64,000 nt of DNA, taken from contig JAGQNT010000118.1 in NCBI GenBank assembly GCA_020427965.1, positions 1-64,000 of the forward strand, given 5' to 3'. Shown piece after piece: positions 1 to 8,294 of the stretch. How positions within the stretch are numbered: position 1 is the first letter of the stretch; every line of letters begins with the position of its first letter. The translations under genes were made by a program, and so were the position numbers. The DNA is from Candidatus Saccharimonadota bacterium (lineage in GTDB: Bacteria > Patescibacteriota > Saccharimonadia > Saccharimonadales > UBA4665). Under the pieces are notes generated by a model, which was not told the DNA's origin, ran no database searches, and saw nothing but the letters and a program-made list of their open reading frames with translations.

Positions 1-1018
1 CAATAACCGTGCCGTATGGATCGAGCAGCCATACCTGGCCACCACTGTTGTTGATGGCTAGATTGGTCTGTTTTGAGTAAAACGCCTTGAAGGCCTTTCC
101 TGCCATTGTGGTACCCTTTGGCAGTTCGTAATTGTGACGTGTCCCAGAAGTCATGGAGCCTACTTGTAGTACAAAACCACTCAGGTCAAATGTCTTAGCG
201 TTTGGATTGTAAAGCTCAATAAACTCATCGTCGGCATCAGTTTTTGGTGATGCTGGATTTGGTAAAATCTCGCTCATTTGAGGCGATTTTAATCCCTTGT
301 CGGCCGCAGGCAGTGACTTACCCGTTCCGCCACTAGAAGTTGTCGCCAAGCTAACGATTGTACCCGGCACTACACTACTCGCCTGGGGCCACACGATTTT
401 CTGCGTGGAACTTGTACTGGGGTCAGTTGCTGCGACCGTAATCACTAGGCTACAAGCATCGTAGTCGCCAACTTGCCATGCGGTTACATCGTCAGCCTTG
501 TACCACACAGGGACCACGAGTCCTTTTTCACCACGTAGATCGATGTTATCGTTCGTCGTGCCACTGGCAGACGGCTTACTCCAGTTGACCTGGTCAACAG
601 TGGTAAATGTCGAGGTAGCGCCGTTATTTTGAAGATACCGTAACACTATGGTGCCCTTTGAGTCACTCAAACTACTGAAATCCAGTCCACTTACCACGCT
701 GGCATCACATGTGTCTGTGGCATCATTTGTCAAAACTATGGCCTCGCTTGGGTTAAGTACGCCCGAGGGCAGTTGCTGACTCGGCACAATGCTTGTCGCC
801 TGATCGTTACTGGCATAACCTAGCCAGTAGTCGCTGAGCTGTATTGGGTCGCTACCATTATTCTGCAACACCACAAATTCGGTATCAGTTATTTTGAGTT
901 CGCGAAAACGTAAACCCATCGACTGATCGGCTCTACCAAGTTGTGGCTGCAGGCTTAGTAGCAGGGCAAAACTTATTACTAAATATCCCACCCTCAGGGT
1001 TGATCTGAGGTATTTCAT
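1..1018 (-). CDS. Secreted protein with lamin-tail domains (partial, 3' end outside window)
   Basis: The reading frame is open from ATG at 1018 to the window edge, about 339 codons, with no stop seen. The first 30 residues form a signal peptide: basic MKYLRSTLR, then a hydrophobic run VGYLVISFALLLSL. Residues about 31-160 look like one lamin-tail (LTD) fold (FVVLQNNGSDPIQLSDYWLG). A second, clearer one starts near residue 247 (EILPNP, then DEFIELYNPN and FDLSGFVLQ). LTD domains are extracellular beta-sandwiches, often joined to nucleases or used as cell-surface adhesion modules in CPR bacteria. Any catalytic part would lie beyond the window. Surface or secreted location is inferred from the signal peptide. 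Confidence 0.8.
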   Translation of the reverse strand, partial: MKYLRSTLRVGYLVISFALLLSLQPQLGRADQSMGLRFRELKITDTEFVVLQNNGSDPIQLSDYWLGYASNDQATSIVPSQQLPSGVLNPSEAIVLTNDATDTCDASVVSGLDFSSLSDSKGTIVLRYLQNNGATSTFTTVDQVNWSKPSASGTTNDNIDLRGEKGLVVPVWYKADDVTAWQVGDYDACSLVITVAATDPSTSSTQKIVWPQASSVVPGTIVSLATTSSGGTGKSLPAADKGLKSPQMSEILPNPASPKTDADDEFIELYNPNAKTFDLSGFVLQVGSMTSGTRHNYELPKGTTMAGKAFKAFYSKQTNLAINNSGGQVWLLDPYGTVI

Positions 1019-1041
1019 AATTGCCGCACACTATACGCCCC

Positions 1042-1070
1042 TTGAATCAGCCTGCAAGCATAGGCATAAT
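1042..1070 (+). promoter_or_regulatory. Promoter for the PRC-barrel gene
   Basis: TTGAAT (1042-1047) and CATAAT (1065-1070) are separated by 17 nt. This fits a sigma-70 type promoter firing rightward about 30 nt before the gene starting at 1106. Confidence 0.5.
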
Positions 1071-1087
1071 ATTTTTACAATTTTACA

Positions 1088-1101
1088 ACAGTATATACTG
1101 T
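1088..1101. promoter_or_regulatory. Perfect 14-bp palindrome, possible operator
   Basis: ACAGTATATACTGT is a perfect inverted repeat ending 4 nt before the start codon at 1106. It contains TATACT, which could itself serve as a -10 box for a leaderless transcript. A repressor site or overlapping promoter is inferred only. Confidence 0.35.
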
Positions 1102-1105
1102 AGTT

Positions 1106-1621
1106 ATGTTGCAACTCAGTGATTTTTTAGTGAATCGCCAGGTTTTGAGCCTTCGGGCTGGTAGTCCTGTCGCTATTGCTCAGCAGCCCATAATCAATCC
1201 CAACAACCTCACAGTAGAAGGTTTTTACTGTGTTGAACTTGCCGAAAAGAAGCCCCTGATTCTACTCTGTCAAGATATTCGAGAAATTCTTCGTGATGGT
1301 TTTGTAGTTGATGACGTCGAACGTCTAGTTGAAACGAACGACCTAGTCCGCCTCAAGGACGTTATTGAGCTCCGTTTTGAATTGATTGGCAAGCCAGTTG
1401 TAACGGTTGACAAGGAAAAAGTCGGCAAAATCAGCGATTACGCAGTCGAAACAAACACGATGAGCATTCAAAAATTGTATGCCGCACAATCCATCCTGCG
1501 CAATTTTACCGGTGGCAGCCTGAGTATTGACCGAAACCAAGTTCAGGAAATTACGCCACGACGTATCGTCATCAGTGAGCTCCTCAAGGGCACGCCGGCA
1601 ACAGCGCCAACAGTGGCTTAA
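1106..1621 (+). CDS. PRC-barrel domain protein
   Basis: 171 residues with no signal peptide. The sequence looks like two tandem PRC-barrel units, residues about 1-72 and 80-155. The second carries the typical pattern of a short beta strand (IGKPVVTV), a turn (DKEKVGKISDYAVE) and a further strand (MSIQKLYA). PRC barrels are small beta-barrel modules found in RimM and in photosynthetic reaction centres; in stand-alone proteins the role is generally unknown. The gene converges on recX and its stop overlaps the recX stop by 4 nt. Start chosen at ATG 1106 because a promoter and palindrome lie just upstream. Confidence 0.75.
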   Translation: MLQLSDFLVNRQVLSLRAGSPVAIAQQPIINPNNLTVEGFYCVELAEKKPLILLCQDIREILRDGFVVDDVERLVETNDLVRLKDVIELRFELIGKPVVTVDKEKVGKISDYAVETNTMSIQKLYAAQSILRNFTGGSLSIDRNQVQEITPRRIVISELLKGTPATAPTVA

Positions 1622-2223
1622 TCATCCGCCCTTAGAGCAGTCTTGATATCGCCATAACTAAATCCCTGTCTGGCCAAATATTGCATCAATTTTAGAGAGT
1701 CTTCTTTGTACTTGGACTGTCGTTGCTTTTTAGCAATGAGAGCCTTGAGCATAGCCAGTTCATCAGTTTCGTCAGCAGCTAACACCCGCTCAATGATGTC
1801 ACTCGAGATACGTTTTTTTTGTAGCTCCAATGTAAGCTTGCGCGTGGACGCAGACCTCAGCAAACGCCGGTCACGCACAAACTGCTCAGCAAAGCGCTGA
1901 TCGTTGAGTAAATCGAGACCGGAAAGTTTAGTAATTATCTGTGCGACTAGCGGAGCGGGCGCTTCCTTGCGCCGTAAGTAAAACTCTACTTCCCAAACAC
2001 TCCTGGGTCGCATCGCAACATACCGTAACGTGCGATTGTACAGCTTGTCTTCTGCAGACAGTTGCTCGTATTGATTGATTTGCTGCCCAGTAAGCTCTTG
2101 CCCACTCGTCAAACCAGTGCTCAGTAGGGCTCCCTCGCCCAAGCTAAACGCATACCTGTCGTCCACAAAAATCGAATAGCGGTCGCGCTGTTTTTGTTGC
2201 TGAACTATCTTGGTTATTTTCAC
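1618..2223 (-). CDS. recX: Regulatory protein RecX
   Basis: 201 residues, built of the three-helix repeats of RecX. Recognisable segments are RSVWEVEFYLRRKE (residues about 74-87) and LNDQRFAEQFVRDRR, matching the usual first and second repeats. RecX binds RecA filaments and limits their extension. The gene starts with GTG at 2223, whose G is also the last base of the recA TAG stop, so the two are translationally coupled. This recA-recX order is common in bacteria. Confidence 0.9.
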   Translation of the reverse strand: MKITKIVQQQKQRDRYSIFVDDRYAFSLGEGALLSTGLTSGQELTGQQINQYEQLSAEDKLYNRTLRYVAMRPRSVWEVEFYLRRKEAPAPLVAQIITKLSGLDLLNDQRFAEQFVRDRRLLRSASTRKLTLELQKKRISSDIIERVLAADETDELAMLKALIAKKQRQSKYKEDSLKLMQYLARQGFSYGDIKTALRADD

Positions 2224-3260
2224 TATTCTTTGGCGGCTTCGTCAGCGGCGGCCAAGACTTTTTTGGCAACCTCTGTCATCACCTTTGGATTCTCTTGTAA
2301 ATATGTCTTGGCGGCTTCACGGCCTTGCCCAATTTTTTCACCGTTATAGGCAAACCACGCACCTGATTTCTCAACAATATTCTTGACCGTAGCCTGGTCT
2401 AGAATATCGCCTGATTTGCTAATACCTTCGTTGTACATGATGTCAAACTCGGCCTCACGGAATGGCGGGGCAATTTTGTTTTTCACAACTTTTACCCTTG
2501 TCCTGTTGCCAATCACCGACTCACCTTGTTTGATCTGGCCAATACGACGAATGTCCATACGGACTGATGCATAGAATTTCAGTGCGTTTCCACCAGTGGT
2601 CGTTTCTGGATTACCAAACATCACGCCAATTTTCATACGAATTTGGTTGATGAAGATAACTGTCGCCTTGCTACGGTTAATGACACCCGTTAACTTACGA
2701 AGCGCCTGTGACATCAAACGAGCCTGTAAACCTGGCAACGAGTCGCCCATATCGCCTTCAATTTCGGCACGTGGTACTAGTGCTGCTACCGAGTCAACCA
2801 CGATGAGATCGACCGCATTGGAACGAACGAGCGTCTCGGTGATTTCGAGTGCCTGTTCACCGTTGTCGGGCTGGCTCAAAAGTAAGTTTTCGACGTCCAC
2901 ACCAATTCGCTTGGCATAGGCCGGATCTAGTGCGTGTTCCGCATCAATAAAGGCGGCAGTGCCACCATTTTTCTGACACTCAGCAATGGCGTGCAGTGTC
3001 AATGTCGTCTTACCCGAGGACTCGGGACCATAAATTTCAATCACACGGCCTTTTGGAATGCCGCCACCAAGCGCCAGGTCCAGAGAAATTGCACCAGTCG
3101 GTATCGTCTCAACTTTCGTATGAGTCGACTCGCCCAATTTCATAATTGAGCCCTTGCCGTATTGTTTCTCGATGGACTCCAGAGCCATACCGAGTGCCTT
3201 GCTCTTGCCGTCAGCGGCCGATACGTCAGCCATCGTCTTTTCTTCTTTTTTTGCTGCCAT
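2223..3260 (-). CDS. recA: Recombinase RecA
   Basis: 345 residues, normal length. Walker A GPESSGKT is at residues 78-85, the Walker B strand is [10 protein letters not shown], and the L2 loop reads [13 protein letters not shown]. It forms the ATP-dependent filament on single-stranded DNA for homologous pairing, repair and uptake of transformed DNA. A strong Shine-Dalgarno (AAGGAGA) precedes ATG 3260. There is no recognisable LexA box upstream. Its position close to ruvABC, comEC and the pilus island fits a recombination and competence neighbourhood. Confidence 0.98.
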   Translation of the reverse strand: MAAKKEEKTMADVSAADGKSKALGMALESIEKQYGKGSIMKLGESTHTKVETIPTGAISLDLALGGGIPKGRVIEIYGPESSGKTTLTLHAIAECQKNGGTAAFIDAEHALDPAYAKRIGVDVENLLLSQPDNGEQALEITETLVRSNAVDLIVVDSVAALVPRAEIEGDMGDSLPGLQARLMSQALRKLTGVINRSKATVIFINQIRMKIGVMFGNPETTTGGNALKFYASVRMDIRRIGQIKQGESVIGNRTRVKVVKNKIAPPFREAEFDIMYNEGISKSGDILDQATVKNIVEKSGAWFAYNGEKIGQGREAAKTYLQENPKVMTEVAKKVLAAADEAAKE

Positions 3261-3351
3261 GAGTTATCTCCTTATACGACCTATGTCGCGATTATGTTTA
3301 CAGCAACCCTAGGCTACGCCCCAAACTCGCCCAATGCAAGTGGCATTCCCA

Positions 3352-3374
3352 TTTAATAGGACGGACCTATTAAA
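3352..3374. repeat. REP-like palindrome, copy A
   Basis: TTTAATAGG and CCTATTAAA form a perfect 9-bp inverted repeat around the 5-nt centre ACGGA. It lies 7 nt from the 3' end of the Y1 transposase gene. The same core is found at 4043, 39937 and 42240. Confidence 0.9.
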
Positions 3375-3380
3375 CGCTTT

Positions 3381-4004
3381 TTACACGCCTGCTTGATCTG
3401 CTAATTCATGTTTTAGAATATCTAATAACTCCTTGTGTTGCTCGTAATCTTGTACGAATTTTAGATACTCATCAGGTGTCTTAAATTGTGCAAGGATGCG
3501 TTCAGGCCTAATCCACTCATCCGATATTTGTTGCATAAAATACGGCAAACTTGAGTACTCATAATGTCGCCAGTCATGCGGGTTTAAGTGAATGTAACGA
3601 CTAATGTGTTCGAGGTACGCGTCATCAGAGATCATCGATGCTTTATAGCGCGATTCAAAAAGTGGACCCGTGCGCTTATATTTCTTGTTGAAATACATAC
3701 TATAGCTTGTCATCAAACCTCGCATAAACTGCGTCATACTTCCCTGTTGGCGCTGGAAAATAAGTAAATGGAAGTGATTAGGCATCAGGCAAAAGCTATT
3801 CAGCTCGACTTTATTGAAGTAGTTTGGAAATGAGATACCGATAGAGTTTTTGGTTTCTTTTAGTGATAGATATCTCTCAAACAATTGGAGAAACTTCACA
3901 AAATCTTCAGGGCTACGAAAAATTTTCTGACGATTAGCCCCTCTCGCATAAACATGATAATAGCTGTCTGCCACGTCTAGTTTAAGGATATTTTTACTCG
4001 GCAT
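3381..4004 (-). CDS. REP-associated Y1 (HUH) transposase, RAYT-type
   Basis: 207 residues. The HUH metal-binding motif is in PNHFHLLIF (residues about 76-84), and a helix carrying candidate catalytic tyrosines follows (SYSMYFNKKYKRTGPLFESRYKA is the region, near residues 100-122). The N-terminal YYHVYARGANRQKIF and the downstream RYIHLNP are typical of the IS200-like transposase family that acts on single-stranded hairpins. The gene is bracketed by inverted copies of one palindrome at 3352 and 4043, the usual arrangement for a RAYT with its REP substrates. It is intact, so probably functional or recently so. Confidence 0.9.
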   Translation of the reverse strand: MPSKNILKLDVADSYYHVYARGANRQKIFRSPEDFVKFLQLFERYLSLKETKNSIGISFPNYFNKVELNSFCLMPNHFHLLIFQRQQGSMTQFMRGLMTSYSMYFNKKYKRTGPLFESRYKASMISDDAYLEHISRYIHLNPHDWRHYEYSSLPYFMQQISDEWIRPERILAQFKTPDEYLKFVQDYEQHKELLDILKHELADQAGV

Positions 4005-4042
4005 ATAGCCTTTTTACACCGATGAAGCTAGGATGTAAACAT

Positions 4043-4064
4043 TTTAATAGGTCCGTCCTATTAA
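4043..4064. repeat. REP-like palindrome, copy B (inverted)
   Basis: Half-sites TTTAATAGG and CCTATTAA surround TCCGT, the reverse complement of the centre of copy A. The copy is therefore in opposite orientation and closes the transposase unit on its 5' side. Confidence 0.9.
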
Positions 4065-4176
4065 CGAGGGTTTGACTGAGCAAAGAAGATGCTTCTGCTT
4101 TTTTAGTGGAGTTGGTACAATAGCCAACAGATATGACACAAATAAAGGTGGACTTCGCACCGGTGGGGCGTCTGTA

Positions 4177-5964
4177 ATGCGAATACCAGATTCGTTGGTA
4201 GAAAAACTTCTTAAAGCAAGTGGCAAAGCGACTGATGAACAGATCAAGACGCTGCGTGAGCGTGAATCGAGTGAAAAGAAGCCCCTGCAAGACCTCGTCA
4301 TCAAAGATAATCTACTGACCGAAAGAGAGCTAACAAAACTCTACGCCGACGAAATTGAGATGCCGTTGGTCGAGCTCGTCGCCAAAGATATCAAGAAGGA
4401 AATCCTCAAAACACTTCCTGAACGCATCGCCAAGCAGTACCATGCCGTCGTTTTCGACATTGATCAAGACGGCGTGAAACTCGTCGCCATGGAAGACCCA
4501 GACGACATCCAGGCACTGAACTTCCTACACAAGCAGCTCGGTAACGATATTCGGGTCTACATCACCACCTCAAGCCTCATTCAGGCCGCCATTGACCAGT
4601 ACCGCGGTGACAATATCAGCAGCGAGATTACCCAGGTCATCGCCGGCGAAGAAGGCGAAGAAGAAGATGACGAGGTTGACGAAAGTGATTTGGCCGAAGA
4701 CTCGCCGATTGCTCAGTCGGTGAATCTAATCATTGAGTACGGTGTCAAAGCGGGCGCCAGCGATATCCACATCGAACCCCGCGAGGGATTTGTATTGGTC
4801 CGCTACCGCATTGACGGGCTGCTACGTGAAGCTAACAAACTGCCTCGCAAAACTCTCGGGGCCCTGGTTTCGCGTATTAAAATCCTGAGTAATCTAAAGA
4901 TTGACGAACACCGTGCCCCGCAAGATGGTCGTTTCAAAGTACAAGTCGGAGGTCTCGTCTACGCTCTGCGCGTCTCCACCCTACCGATCGTTGATGGCGA
5001 GAAGGTTGTCATGCGTATTTTGAACGAGTCGACCAAAGCCGCCAGCCTCGAAGAGCTTGGTTTCTGGGGTGATGCCAAAAAAACCGTCGAACACGCTATC
5101 GTCCAGCCCCACGGTATGATCCTAGTGACCGGACCAACCGGCTCCGGAAAATCGACAACCTTGTTCTCGGTGTTGAGCATGCTCAACTCACCCAATGTCA
5201 ATATCTCAACTGTCGAGGATCCGGTGGAATATCGCATCCCCGGCGTCAATCAAACCCAGGTAAACGCCGTGGCCGGCATGACCTTTACTAATGGCCTCCG
5301 CGCTCTACTCCGCCAGGACCCGAACATTATCATGGTTGGTGAGATCCGTGACGGTGAGACTGCCGAGCTGGGCGTCCAGGCAGCCCTGACGGGACACTTG
5401 GTTTTCTCGACGCTACACACCAACAATGCTGCCACCTGTTTGCCGCGTTTACTCGACATGGGCATCGAACCGTTTCTGATCGCCAGCACCGTTCGGGCCG
5501 TTATTGGCCAGCGCCTGGTGCGTCGTTTGTGTAGTGCTTGCCGTGAAAATTATTCGCCAACAGAAAGCGACATCAAACAGCTCACCCGTACCTTCAATTT
5601 GGACAAATCGGGCGTTATGAGCAAAATCCACGATCTAGAAAAACAAGCCCTCGATGACAATATCGGTAAAGCCGTCAAAGACTTGGGCTCAACCACCAGC
5701 AAGCTGGACAAGCTCTGGAAAGCACACGAGGACGGCTGCGCCGCCTGCAACCACACTGGCTACAAAGGTCGTCTGGGTATTTACGAAGTGCTGCACAATT
5801 CAGAGGGAGTGCAAACGCTGATCGTCGCCAATGGAACCAGCGAGAAAATCCAAGAAGCTGCTGTGGGCGAAGGCATGCTGACGATGCACCTAGATGGCCT
5901 CATAAAAGCCCTGCGTGGCGAGACGACCGTAGAGGAAATTCTCCGCGTGACGGCAGAAGAGTAA
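4177..5964 (+). CDS. pilB: Type IV pilus assembly/extension ATPase PilB
   Basis: 595 residues from ATG 4177 (MRIPDSLVEKLL). The open frame extends further upstream, but that stretch is not protein-like. Residues 1-150 are the MshEN/T2SSE N domain. Walker A GPTGSGKS is at 319-326, followed by the Asp box (VEDPVEYRIPG), Walker B (NIIMVGEIRD) and His box (TGHLVFSTLHTNNA). Two Cys pairs (LCSACR and GCAACNHTG) form the zinc site of PilB and GspE. It powers pilin polymerisation at the inner face of the membrane. It is the first gene of a pilB-pilC unit. Confidence 0.96.
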   Translation: MRIPDSLVEKLLKASGKATDEQIKTLRERESSEKKPLQDLVIKDNLLTERELTKLYADEIEMPLVELVAKDIKKEILKTLPERIAKQYHAVVFDIDQDGVKLVAMEDPDDIQALNFLHKQLGNDIRVYITTSSLIQAAIDQYRGDNISSEITQVIAGEEGEEEDDEVDESDLAEDSPIAQSVNLIIEYGVKAGASDIHIEPREGFVLVRYRIDGLLREANKLPRKTLGALVSRIKILSNLKIDEHRAPQDGRFKVQVGGLVYALRVSTLPIVDGEKVVMRILNESTKAASLEELGFWGDAKKTVEHAIVQPHGMILVTGPTGSGKSTTLFSVLSMLNSPNVNISTVEDPVEYRIPGVNQTQVNAVAGMTFTNGLRALLRQDPNIIMVGEIRDGETAELGVQAALTGHLVFSTLHTNNAATCLPRLLDMGIEPFLIASTVRAVIGQRLVRRLCSACRENYSPTESDIKQLTRTFNLDKSGVMSKIHDLEKQALDDNIGKAVKDLGSTTSKLDKLWKAHEDGCAACNHTGYKGRLGIYEVLHNSEGVQTLIVANGTSEKIQEAAVGEGMLTMHLDGLIKALRGETTVEEILRVTAEE

Positions 5965-5978
5965 TATAGTATAGACAT

Positions 5979-7271
5979 ATGCGTTTTACGTACAAGGCTA
6001 CAAACAAAGACGGCAAGACCATCAGTGGCACTTTCGAAGGCACCACCAAGGATGACCTGATCTCAGCTCTCGCCAAACAAGGTGCCAAACCCGTGAGCAT
6101 CAAAGTTGCCTCTGGAAACGGTCCAGTGCAAGCAAATCTGTTTGACCGCATCTTTAACCAGAAGGTTAGTTTGCGTGACCTAATGGTTTTTACACGTCAG
6201 TTGTCGACCATGGTTTCGGCGGGCGTACCGTTGACGCGCTCATTGAACACGCTCGAAAATCAGGCCGAAAACAAATACTTCAAATCTGTTATCGCCAACA
6301 TTACAAAGGATGTAGAGTCCGGTACATCACTCGGCGAGGCATTTGGTAAGTACCCGAAGATATTCAACGAAGTGTACGTCAACATGGTAAAAGCCGGTGA
6401 ATCTGGCGGTATTTTGGATGAAATCCTCAAACGCGTAGCGGCACAAACCGAAAAAGATGCCTCGATACGCAAAAAAATTAAAGGTGCGATGACTTACCCA
6501 ACGGTCATTCTGTCCGTTACCGTCATTGCCTTTTTTGGCATCATGATTTTCATTATTCCTAAAATTGGCAAGATTCTGACCGATCTTGGTGGCCCCGATG
6601 CCAAATTACCAATCTACACTCGTGCCCTGCTTGATATCAGCCACTTCCTGACGAGCAGTAGCATCATCAAACACTTACCGCCGTTCAGCTTGATACCAGT
6701 GGTCAACGGCATACCAAACCTGTTCTTCGCCATCATTTTCTTTGGTATTCTTGGCTTTTTCTTCATTCGCTACATCCGCACGCCGCGTGGCAAGTATCAG
6801 TGGCACTTATTCCTGCTCAAGGTGCCCATTCTAAAAGTGATTATTACCAAGATCGCCGTCTCACGATTTTCGCGTACATTTGCGTCACTGACTTCTGCCG
6901 GCGTAACAGTGCTTGATGCCCTGCAGGTGACGGGGGGCGCTATCGGTAACCGAGTCATTCAAAAGGAGCTGGAAGATGCTGCTGACGATGTCAAGGCAGG
7001 TAAACCACTGAGCGAGCCAATTAGTAAGAGTAAAGTTTTCCCGCCTATCGTCGGCCAAATGTTAGCCGTTGGGGAGGAGACCGGTCAAATTGACACGATC
7101 TTAGTAAAAGTTGCCGACTTCTACGACGAAGAGGTTGACACCGTTATTGACAGTTTGAGCTCTATTATTGAGCCTATTATGATTATCGTACTAGGCTCCA
7201 TTGTTGGCCTAATCGCCGCCAGTGTGATGGGCCCGATCGCCTCGCTCAGTCAGAACGTCAGCTCAGATTAA
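5979..7271 (+). CDS. pilC: Type IV pilus inner-membrane platform protein PilC
   Basis: 430 residues, normal for PilC/GspF. It has two T2SSF repeats: LRDLMVFTRQLSTMVSAGVPL at about residue 65, and a matching ISRF-type repeat after 300 (RFSRTFASLTSAGVTVLDAL). Three membrane segments lie near 170-195, 250-270 and 400-425. The platform couples PilB to the growing pilus. It starts 14 nt after the pilB stop, and a hairpin terminator follows at 7273. Confidence 0.96.
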   Translation: MRFTYKATNKDGKTISGTFEGTTKDDLISALAKQGAKPVSIKVASGNGPVQANLFDRIFNQKVSLRDLMVFTRQLSTMVSAGVPLTRSLNTLENQAENKYFKSVIANITKDVESGTSLGEAFGKYPKIFNEVYVNMVKAGESGGILDEILKRVAAQTEKDASIRKKIKGAMTYPTVILSVTVIAFFGIMIFIIPKIGKILTDLGGPDAKLPIYTRALLDISHFLTSSSIIKHLPPFSLIPVVNGIPNLFFAIIFFGILGFFFIRYIRTPRGKYQWHLFLLKVPILKVIITKIAVSRFSRTFASLTSAGVTVLDALQVTGGAIGNRVIQKELEDAADDVKAGKPLSEPISKSKVFPPIVGQMLAVGEETGQIDTILVKVADFYDEEVDTVIDSLSSIIEPIMIIVLGSIVGLIAASVMGPIASLSQNVSSD

Positions 7272-7272
7272 C

Positions 7273-7295
7273 CACCTCTGTTAGGTGTTGTTTTT
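7273..7295 (+). terminator. Terminator after pilBC
   Basis: CACCT (7273-7277) pairs with AGGTG (7283-7287) and is followed by TTGTTTTT. The stem is short but correctly placed 2 nt after the pilC stop. Confidence 0.6.
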
Positions 7296-7336
7296 GAAGC
7301 TGTGTGGTAGATTACCCCAAAATTAAAACCCGTCCT

Positions 7337-7388
7337 AGGGCTCCTACGTGGCCCACAGACCCATTCTGCTGTGGATAGATAGAGCCCT
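7337..7388. other. Structured intergenic element between pilC and the pilin gene
   Basis: AGGGCTC (7337-7343) pairs with GAGCCCT (7382-7388) and encloses a second stem, CCACAG (7353-7358) with CTGTGG (7369-7374). It ends 36 nt before the pilin promoter, so it is not in the pilin leader. On the minus strand it is followed by a T-rich run. I do not recognise a known riboswitch. Confidence 0.45.
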
Positions 7389-7423
7389 GAAATGATATCA
7401 GGGGTGGCATAGTGGAAAACGCC

Positions 7424-7451
7424 TTGACCTTTGAGCGCTTATGGTTATAAT
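7424..7451 (+). promoter_or_regulatory. Major pilin promoter
   Basis: TTGACC (7424-7429) and a perfect TATAAT (7446-7451) are 16 nt apart. This is the strongest promoter in the pilus island, as expected for the most abundant subunit. It leaves a leader of about 65 nt before ATG 7525. Confidence 0.75.
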
Positions 7452-7524
7452 TGCAGTCAGATACTCTGTCGCATTAGTACAGGGATCCAACAGATTAAAA
7501 CATAATATAGGAGGGTGGGTTCCT

Positions 7525-7971
7525 ATGATCTCACTAAAAAAACGACAGAGCGGCTTCACAATCGTGGAACTTCTCATTGTCATTATCGTCATTGGTATTT
7601 TGGCGACTCTCGTGATCGTCACTTTCACGGGTATTCAACAAAAAGCACGCGACAACCAGCGTCAAACTGACGTTGCGGCAGTAGCCAGCCACGTTGAAGC
7701 ATTTAATGCTCAAAACGGTTACTACCCATCATTAGCTGACCTACAAAGCTCCGCTTTCTTGTCGGCTAGTCTTAAGGGCCTAGACCCAGATGCGCTTATC
7801 GACCCTAAGGGTACGGCACTGGCTGGTACTACTTCAGCAACAGCCTACGGCTACGAGACTACCGGTTGTACTAACACGACTGCTACCTCAGCCACTAACC
7901 AGTGTACTGGTTTTACTTTGACCGCTACACTCGAGGCTGGTGGTACTGTTGTCAAGAAGAGCAACACTTAA
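7525..7971 (+). CDS. Type IV major pilin (prepilin)
   Basis: 148 residues from ATG 7525, chosen because TAGGAGGG sits just upstream and the prepilin signal follows at once. The leader MISLKKRQSG is cleaved before FTIVELL, with the conserved Glu at mature position 5, and then the hydrophobic spine IVIIVIGILATLVIV. The globular part has a C-terminal disulfide-loop candidate (CTNTTATSATNQC). Single gene with a strong promoter and terminator, so it is probably the major subunit. It is processed by a prepilin peptidase not seen in this window. Confidence 0.93.
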   Translation: MISLKKRQSGFTIVELLIVIIVIGILATLVIVTFTGIQQKARDNQRQTDVAAVASHVEAFNAQNGYYPSLADLQSSAFLSASLKGLDPDALIDPKGTALAGTTSATAYGYETTGCTNTTATSATNQCTGFTLTATLEAGGTVVKKSNT

Positions 7972-7990
7972 GGAAGTACGTTCTTCAACC

Positions 7991-8018
7991 AAAAGAGCCC
8001 CAACCGGGGCTCTTTTGT
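7991..8018 (+). terminator. Terminator after the pilin gene
   Basis: AAAAGAGCCCC (7991-8001) and GGGGCTCTTTT (8006-8016) form an 11-bp stem with loop AACC and a T tail. A strong rho-independent terminator. Confidence 0.93.
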
Positions 8019-8030
8019 TATGCTATGTTC

Positions 8031-8283
8031 ATGAAAAACACAGAAATACTGGAGCGAATCGAACAGTTGGAAGGCCGAAACCGTCGCGTTGAAGGGGACA
8101 AGGCTTGGGGAAGCCAGCTGGATGCGACGTCTAGCAATAATGGCATAAACCTACATCGTTGTTGTCTTTTATTCACGCTTTGTTGTGCACATTGACCAGT
8201 AGGTCAATGCAATTGTTCCGGTCAAGGGTTACATACTATCAACACTCTCCGTATCCTTACTGAAACGGTGGTGGCTTACCTAG
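8031..8283 (+). pseudogene. Broken small membrane-protein gene
   Basis: ATG 8031 opens 26 codons (MKNTEILERIEQLEGRNRRV, then EGDKAW) and then the frame is lost near 8109. Shifting by one base restores a convincing continuation: EASWMRRLAIMA, TYIVVV, VNAIVP and ILSTLSVSLLKRWW, ending at TAG 8281. Two in-frame stops remain: TAA in place of a probable Leu codon at about 8145, and TAG in place of a probable Trp at about 8199. The layout (charged helix, KAWExSWxRR, two membrane helices, NAxVPxxGxxLST) matches a short conserved CPR membrane-protein family as I remember it. One frameshift plus two nonsense changes mean it is decayed. Confidence 0.65.
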
Positions 8284-8294
8284 CACTTCAAGAC

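Noticed and set aside
1088-1101. LexA box
   Set aside because: The palindrome lacks the CTG-N10-CAG or GAAC-N4-GTTC spacing of known SOS boxes, and recA has no similar site.
5979-6151. Short antisense frames in pilB and pilC
   Set aside because: Shadows of the real genes with no supporting signal.
7337-7388. Known riboswitch for the pilin gene
   Set aside because: The pilin promoter lies downstream of it, so it is not in that mRNA.
7902-8195. 97-codon frame joining the pilin end to the region after it
   Set aside because: Out of frame in the pilin gene; its last part is only the 5' piece of the broken gene at 8031.
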